A program made the translations under genes and the position numbers. This document shows positions 23,286 to 26,605 of a stretch of DNA of 26,605 nt, piece by piece (the first letter of the stretch is position 1; every line of letters starts with the position of its first letter). Source of the stretch: an uncultured Dorea sp. GTDB taxonomy: Bacteria > Bacillota > Clostridia > Lachnospirales > Lachnospiraceae. The stretch spans positions 1 to 26,605 of the forward strand of contig CAJTRE010000033.1 in NCBI GenBank assembly GCA_910578495.1, given 5' to 3'. The notes beneath the pieces were generated by a model, which was not told the DNA's origin, did no database searches, and was given only the letters and a program-made list of their open reading frames with translations.

Positions 23286-23338
23286 AACAAAAGCAGGCAG
23301 TCTGTCACAAGTAAAACTTGTACATTCTGCCTGCTTTT
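23286..23338. terminator. Bidirectional terminator between galT and the hydrogenase gene
   Basis: Outer 12-bp stem AAAAGCAGGCAG (23289-23300) / CTGCCTGCTTTT (23327-23338), with an inner 6-bp stem ACAAGT/ACTTGT at 23307-23321. T-runs occur on both strands, as suits two convergent genes. Confidence 0.85.
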
Positions 23339-23362
23339 ATCATTACATGGTTATATTAGCTT

Positions 23363-24589
23363 CTAAAACTCCCTCGTAAGCAATGTATCATCCAGCAATT
23401 CCTCTACTGTTTCAAGCCCCAGTTTTTCAAGCACTTTCAATACATACGGGTTCTCAAGGGGTGTCTTAAACGCTGATTTTTCAGCGTATTCATCTACATT
23501 TTCCATCCCCTCCTCTTTCGGAAGAATGGCTTTCGGTCCGCCTACACAGCCTCCCACACAGCCCATTCCTTCATAAAAATTCGCCTCTATCTCCCCATTT
23601 TTTAACTTTCGTATCATCTCCATACATTCCTTTGTCCCGTTTGCCTGAGCAGCACGAACACGAATGCTCCTGTCCGGACGTAACTGTTCCACCATCTCTG
23701 ATACTGCCTGGCTGACACCTTTGGTTCTTGCATACAGCCTGCCTGCCTTAGACGCATGCTCTTTGCCTTGTTCCATTAATTCTTCCGGGTGTATGTCCGC
23801 CGCTTCAAAGATGTCTTTCACCTCTTGAAAGGTAAGAACATAATCTACTGCGTCTGCTATGTCCGGCTCCCTTGCCTCGTTCTTTTTCGCCAGACAAGGA
23901 CCCGCAAACACCGTAACAGCGTCTGGATCTAACTTTTTAATCATCCTTCCACAAGCAACCATAGGTGACACTGCACCGGGAACATGGGGCATAAGCTCGC
24001 TGTAAACCTTTCGAAGCATCGCAATCCACACCGGACAACAACAGCTTGTCAGTTGAAAATCGCCCTCTTCACTCACGTTCCGGTCAAATTCCAACGCTTC
24101 TTTTAACGTCAGAATATCTGCAAAGAGCGCCACTTCCACCATTCCGGTAAATCCCAGCGCTTTAAACGCCGAACGCAGCTTACCTGGTGTGACATTCTCC
24201 CCTAACTGTCCAAGAAATGCCGGTGCGATCATCATATAGACTGAGCCTTTCGCCTCACGCACCGCTTTCATTGCCGGAAGAACGTCCTTGCTCGCCGTAA
24301 GGTTCTTATTTTCGCAGGCTCGTATACACGCCTCACATCCCACACACGCTTTGGGATCTATCATAAGTTTTCCGTCTTTATCTTCCCGAATCGCGTCAAA
24401 TACACAGCTATTTACACACGCCCTGTCATAAGCGCACGCCTCACAGTCTTTCACTTGCAGTACAGGTGCATATTTTTCCGGATGCAAAAGACAGTCCAAG
24501 TGCGCCGGATCATAGTCTAAAGGCAATGGTTCATTCAATGATATTTTTCTCTTCAAAAGGTCATTATACAAATCTTCAAATGTTTTCAT
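23363..24589 (-). CDS. [FeFe] hydrogenase, group B1/B3 type
   Basis: 408 aa. Two ferredoxin-like [4Fe-4S] motifs lie at C49-C52-C58-C62 and C82-C85-C88-C92. The H-cluster domain has all the expected ligands: T-S-C-C-C-P-V-W at 181-188 (one cysteine more than the T-S-C-C-P of group A), G-P-C-L-A-K-K at 230-236 where group A usually has M-P-C, and G-M-G-C-V-G-G-C at 341-348. These variants agree with the group B hydrogenases of anaerobic Firmicutes. It should evolve or take up H2 with ferredoxin; a sensory or other redox role has also been proposed for such groups. An AAAGGAG ribosome site precedes the ATG. It is a single gene with no maturases (HydE/F/G) or partner subunits nearby. Confidence 0.85.
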   Translation of the reverse strand: MKTFEDLYNDLLKRKISLNEPLPLDYDPAHLDCLLHPEKYAPVLQVKDCEACAYDRACVNSCVFDAIREDKDGKLMIDPKACVGCEACIRACENKNLTASKDVLPAMKAVREAKGSVYMMIAPAFLGQLGENVTPGKLRSAFKALGFTGMVEVALFADILTLKEALEFDRNVSEEGDFQLTSCCCPVWIAMLRKVYSELMPHVPGAVSPMVACGRMIKKLDPDAVTVFAGPCLAKKNEAREPDIADAVDYVLTFQEVKDIFEAADIHPEELMEQGKEHASKAGRLYARTKGVSQAVSEMVEQLRPDRSIRVRAAQANGTKECMEMIRKLKNGEIEANFYEGMGCVGGCVGGPKAILPKEEGMENVDEYAEKSAFKTPLENPYVLKVLEKLGLETVEELLDDTLLTREF

Positions 24590-24875
24590 GGGCGCTCCTT
24601 TTACTCAAATGTACAAAATTCTCTTCTTACATTATTGACTATTTTGCGAAAAATCATCCCCATAATATACTTATAATGCGTTCTTTGGATTTTCTTAAGA
24701 ATTTTTATAAACATTTCCAGTTTTTGACACATTCAAGACACAATTGTTTTTTATAATAAATCTATCAAAACAAAGAGGACGCCGGATGTATAATTCCGAA
24801 CCTGACATAATTGTATGACCGTCGGACCTCGACTAAAAATTCCTTAAAAAGTTTACATAGATTTTCCTTCCCTCT
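24590..24875. other. 353-bp gap without a clear gene, upstream of the hydrogenase
   Basis: This AT-rich gap (24590-24942) separates the hydrogenase start from tRNA-Ser. Near the hydrogenase it must contain that gene's promoter, but I find no convincing minus-strand pair of boxes. On the plus strand a TTGACA (24724) and TATAAT (24752) are 22 bp apart, too far for a normal promoter. A short leader-like open frame (24786-24818) and the xpt terminator lie at the right. No RNA family recognised. Confidence 0.5.
24786..24818 (+). other. 10-codon open frame with a good ribosome site
   Basis: AGAGGA at 24774-24779 is followed 6 nt later by ATG and ten codons (M-Y-N-S-E-P-D-I-I-V) to a TGA. The frame continues with further stops, so it may be a leader peptide or the degraded start of a lost gene. 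No similarity recognised. Confidence 0.2.
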
Positions 24876-24908
24876 AAAAAGGCAGATGTCACTATTGCAT
24901 CTGCCTTT
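24874..24908 (-). terminator. Terminator of xpt, overlapping the tRNA-Ser promoter
   Basis: An 11-bp stem AAAGGCAGATG (24878-24888) / CATCTGCCTTT (24898-24908), 9-nt loop. On the minus strand five T follow the stem start; on the plus strand the T-run is only three and is interrupted by AAA. It is best read as the end of the xpt transcript, after that transcript has crossed the tRNA-Ser gene in antisense. Confidence 0.6.
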
Positions 24909-24924
24909 AAATCTGTGTTATAAT
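24895..24924 (+). promoter_or_regulatory. Promoter of tRNA-Ser
   Basis: TTGCAT (24895-24900), 18-bp spacer, perfect TATAAT (24919-24924), about 18 bp before the mature tRNA. The -35 is inside the loop and right arm of the xpt terminator. Confidence 0.7.
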
Positions 24925-24942
24925 AGTTGCGCCGACAGGCTA

Positions 24943-25032
24943 GGAGATGTACTCAAGTGGCTATAAGAGGTCGCACTCGAAATGCGATAGGTCCTTTTGT
25001 GGGGCGCGTGGGTTCAAATCCCACCATCTCCG
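24943..25032 (+). tRNA. tRNA-Ser(CGA)
   Basis: 90 nt with the long variable arm of class II tRNAs. Acceptor GGAGATG/CATCTCC, anticodon stem TCGCA/TGCGA with loop CTCGAAA (anticodon CGA, codon UCG), T-loop TTCAAAT. Discriminator G; CCA not encoded. Its last base is directly next to the stop codon of the convergent xpt gene. Confidence 0.96.
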
Positions 25033-25614
25033 TTACTGCTCTCTAAAATATATTGTTCCGTTTTCACTATCCATACTCTCTACAATCGCCAGAGATTCTA
25101 ATTGATACCCAAGATTACGGATGATTCTGCCACCTGACTGAAAACCTTTTTCTACTGCAATACCAATCCCTTCCACACTTGCCCCCGCCGACTGCACAAT
25201 CTGGATCAACCCTTGCAGCGCACAGCCGTTAGCCAAAAAATCATCAATAATCAGTACATGGTCGTCTTCTCCAAGGAATTTCTTAGCGACAATAACCTGA
25301 TTCTTGCATTTGTGCGTAAATGACTCCACTTCCGCCACATACATTTCACCCTCCAGATTAATACTTTTTGCCTTTTTCGCAAATACTACCGGAACACCAA
25401 AATACTGTGCGGCAACACATGCGATACCGATACCGGACGCTTCTATCGTAAGTATTTTATTAATCGGTTTTCCCTCAAATCTTTTCTTTAATTCTTTACC
25501 GATCTCATTTAGAAGCTCAATATCCATCTGATGATTCAAAAAACTGTCTACTTTCAGTACATTGCCTTCCTTTACAATACCGTCTTTCGCAATTCTTTCT
25601 TCCAAAAAATTCAT
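25033..25614 (-). CDS. xpt: Xanthine phosphoribosyltransferase
   Basis: 193 aa, the normal Xpt length. It joins xanthine to PRPP to give XMP in purine salvage. The PRPP-binding motif V-L-I-I-D-D-F-L-A-N-G-C-A covers 120-132 with the acidic pair D124-D125, and the N-terminal V-D-S-F-L-N-H-Q-M-D and I-E-A-S-G-I segments are typical of Xpt. An AAGGAG site precedes the ATG. It lies 21 nt downstream of an SGNH hydrolase gene on the same strand, an unusual partner; the xpt-pbuX layout with a guanine riboswitch is not seen here. Its stop codon abuts the tRNA-Ser gene, so its mRNA must extend across that gene in antisense. Confidence 0.95.
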   Translation of the reverse strand: MNFLEERIAKDGIVKEGNVLKVDSFLNHQMDIELLNEIGKELKKRFEGKPINKILTIEASGIGIACVAAQYFGVPVVFAKKAKSINLEGEMYVAEVESFTHKCKNQVIVAKKFLGEDDHVLIIDDFLANGCALQGLIQIVQSAGASVEGIGIAVEKGFQSGGRIIRNLGYQLESLAIVESMDSENGTIYFREQ

Positions 25615-25635
25615 ACCACTTTCTCCTTTGTCTCT

Positions 25636-26316
25636 CTACTTGTCTTTCATCATAGTTTTATAGATATAATCAGCAATTCTCTCATACCCGGCTGCATTAG
25701 GATGTACGCCGTCTTTAAACCAATCCGGATGCTTCTCTGTCAAATGATAGAGGTCAATAACAGCCACTCCCCGCTCCTGCCCTACCTCTGCCACACTCTT
25801 ATAGATTTCGTCCTCAATATGCTCATTTTGAATCGCATATTTTACCCGCCCGGTTGTTTTATCCGGAAAACATCTGGATGGCTGCATGATATATATATGG
25901 GCGTCCTTATTCGCATTCTGATAAGATTCCACAAACTTATTGAGCTGCTGTTTATAATCATTTGTATTCCAGTTAATTATCTTAGAATCATTAGTTCCGA
26001 GCATAATAATGTAAATGTCCGCTTTCTCTTTCAGCGTCCTCTTATAATAAGCTTCTTTCGTATATGGATAGCTTCCATAATCCAGAAGCGTTCTACTCCT
26101 AAGCCCATAATTAAGCACCTGATAGTCGTCGCCCAGCTTCTTCTGCAGCACAGCCGGATACGAACGAGATTTTCTGCGTCTCCCCACTCCGGAACCATAA
26201 GTAATACTGTCGCCGACACACACTACCTTTTTCTTTTGCATATTGCCGGATAGCGCAAACCAGAAGCCAATAACCAGCACAACGGATACACCAATAATAT
26301 ATTTTATCTTCTTCAC
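25636..26316 (-). CDS. Membrane-anchored SGNH/GDSL hydrolase
   Basis: 226 aa from a GTG at 26316. A basic start and a single TM or uncleaved signal helix (about 5-24) tether an extracellular SGNH-fold esterase domain. Block I is G-D-S-I-T-Y-G (nucleophile S37), block III L-G-T-N-D supplies the Asn, and block V D-G-V-H-P-N holds D202 and H205. Likely an esterase or deacetylase acting on cell-surface glycans or lipids; substrate unknown. The longer reading from a TTG at 26406 is rejected because that codon lies inside the tRNA-Leu terminator T-run, and an AAAGG site precedes the GTG. It is followed by xpt, apparently in one transcript. Confidence 0.82.
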   Translation of the reverse strand: MKKIKYIIGVSVVLVIGFWFALSGNMQKKKVVCVGDSITYGSGVGRRRKSRSYPAVLQKKLGDDYQVLNYGLRSRTLLDYGSYPYTKEAYYKRTLKEKADIYIIMLGTNDSKIINWNTNDYKQQLNKFVESYQNANKDAHIYIMQPSRCFPDKTTGRVKYAIQNEHIEDEIYKSVAEVGQERGVAVIDLYHLTEKHPDWFKDGVHPNAAGYERIADYIYKTMMKDK

Positions 26317-26354
26317 ACTAAATACGCCTTTCTGTCTCTTGATGTCTTTACTAT

Positions 26355-26383
26355 AGTTTAATATAGAGCGTACAAGAACACAA
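26355..26383 (-). promoter_or_regulatory. Candidate promoter of the SGNH hydrolase-xpt unit
   Basis: Minus strand TTGTGT (26378-26383), 17-bp spacer, TAAACT (26355-26360); 3/6 and 4/6 to consensus. It sits between the tRNA-Leu terminator and the GTG start. No purine riboswitch is evident in the short leader. Confidence 0.35.
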
Positions 26384-26404
26384 CGGATTTCTTTATAGGA
26401 AAGC

Positions 26405-26442
26405 AAAAAAATAAGAGAAACGCTGTAAATTCGTTTCTCTTA
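26405..26442 (-). terminator. Rho-independent terminator after tRNA-Leu
   Basis: An 11-bp stem (26412-26422 with 26432-26442, 9-nt loop), closed at its base by a T-A pair, followed on the minus strand by a run of six to seven T. Confidence 0.88.
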
Positions 26443-26452
26443 CTTTCACTAA

Positions 26453-26539
26453 TGCCGCAGACCGGAATCGAACCGGTACGGGAGTATAAGTCCCGCAGGA
26501 TTTTAAGTCCTGTGCGTCTGCCTGTTCCGCCACTGCGGC
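26453..26539 (-). tRNA. tRNA-Leu(TAA)
   Basis: 87 nt, class II with a long variable arm. Acceptor GCCGCAG/CTGCGGC, anticodon stem CAGGA/TCCTG with loop CTTAAAA (anticodon TAA, codon UUA), T-loop TTCGATT. Discriminator A; CCA not encoded. Confidence 0.96.
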
Positions 26540-26551
26540 ATATAATTGTAA

Positions 26552-26605
26552 TGGGACCAATAGGGCTCGAACCTATGACCCTCTGCTTGTAAGGCAGATG
26601 CTCTC
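26552..26605 (-). tRNA. tRNA-Val(TAC), partial at the right edge
   Basis: The 3' 54 nt are present: part of the D-arm, anticodon stem TCTGC/GCAGA with loop CTTACAA (anticodon TAC, valine), T-arm ATAGG/CCTAT with loop TTCGAGC, and 3' acceptor strand TGGTCCC plus discriminator A. The 5' acceptor and D-arm start lie outside the window. It is 12 bp from tRNA-Leu, and the two are probably co-transcribed. Confidence 0.93.

Noticed and set aside
24724..24757. TTGACA and TATAAT on the plus strand as a promoter
   Set aside because: The spacing is 22 bp, outside the 16-19 bp range; not called as a promoter.
25531..26253. Plus-strand open frame (240 aa) opposite xpt and the SGNH hydrolase
   Set aside because: It is antisense to two genes with intact catalytic motifs and shows an Ile/His/Arg-rich, non-protein-like composition.

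Overview
The window looks like chromosomal DNA of a gut-type, anaerobic, low-to-moderate-GC Firmicute, most likely a Lachnospiraceae relative. This is inferred from gene content: a [FeFe] hydrogenase of the group B1/B3 type, a pyrophosphate-type phosphofructokinase, a class II GalT, a BceAB-RS-like peptide-resistance module, a group II-style orphan ECF S component, strong AGGAGG-type ribosome sites and sigma-A promoters. I see no phage, insertion sequence, CRISPR array or origin. The species cannot be fixed from sequence alone.

Layout, left to right. (1) 73-2318: a MATE exporter (minus) diverges from a MerR regulator (plus). The shared 110-bp gap holds a MerR-type promoter with a 19-bp spacer and a 21-bp dyad. 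(2) 2322-5080: an iron-type alcohol dehydrogenase and an aldehyde dehydrogenase form an operon with a near-consensus promoter and a strong terminator. (3) 5090-8445: a two-gene minus-strand unit encodes a TTG-started, N-lobe-less pseudokinase/TM/TPR protein, overlapped by 16 nt with an exported, acidic-repeat, Ig-like-repeat, single-pass surface protein. This is the least explained part of the window. (4) 8640-10028: PPi-type phosphofructokinase with its own promoter and terminator. (5) 10038-14654: ATPase, permease, response regulator and histidine kinase of a Bce-type antimicrobial-peptide sensing and detoxification module. (6) 14669-17258: DMT/EamA transporter, glycerol kinase and a 53-aa four-cysteine protein (DUF1667-like). 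(7) 17295-17468: tRNA-Arg(ACG) with a perfect consensus promoter and a terminator.

(8) 17531-19726: GNAT acetyltransferase, then pyridoxamine kinase and an ECF S component, a likely vitamin B6 uptake-and-trapping pair. (9) 19581-23338: an AraC regulator divergent from galK-galT (Leloir pathway without galE here). (10) 23363-24589: a stand-alone group B [FeFe] hydrogenase with two ferredoxin-like clusters. (11) 24590-26605: a 353-bp gap, tRNA-Ser(CGA) directly abutting the stop codon of convergent xpt, an SGNH hydrolase upstream of xpt, tRNA-Leu(TAA), and a partial tRNA-Val(TAC) cut by the right edge.

Functionally the window mixes stress and export (MATE, Bce module, ADH/ALDH), carbon metabolism (glycerol, galactose, PPi glycolysis), cofactor and purine salvage (B6, xanthine) and tRNAs. 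The best candidate for an undescribed system is the pseudokinase plus Ig-surface-protein pair. It resembles EssB of type VII secretion only in topology; no other type VII genes are visible.
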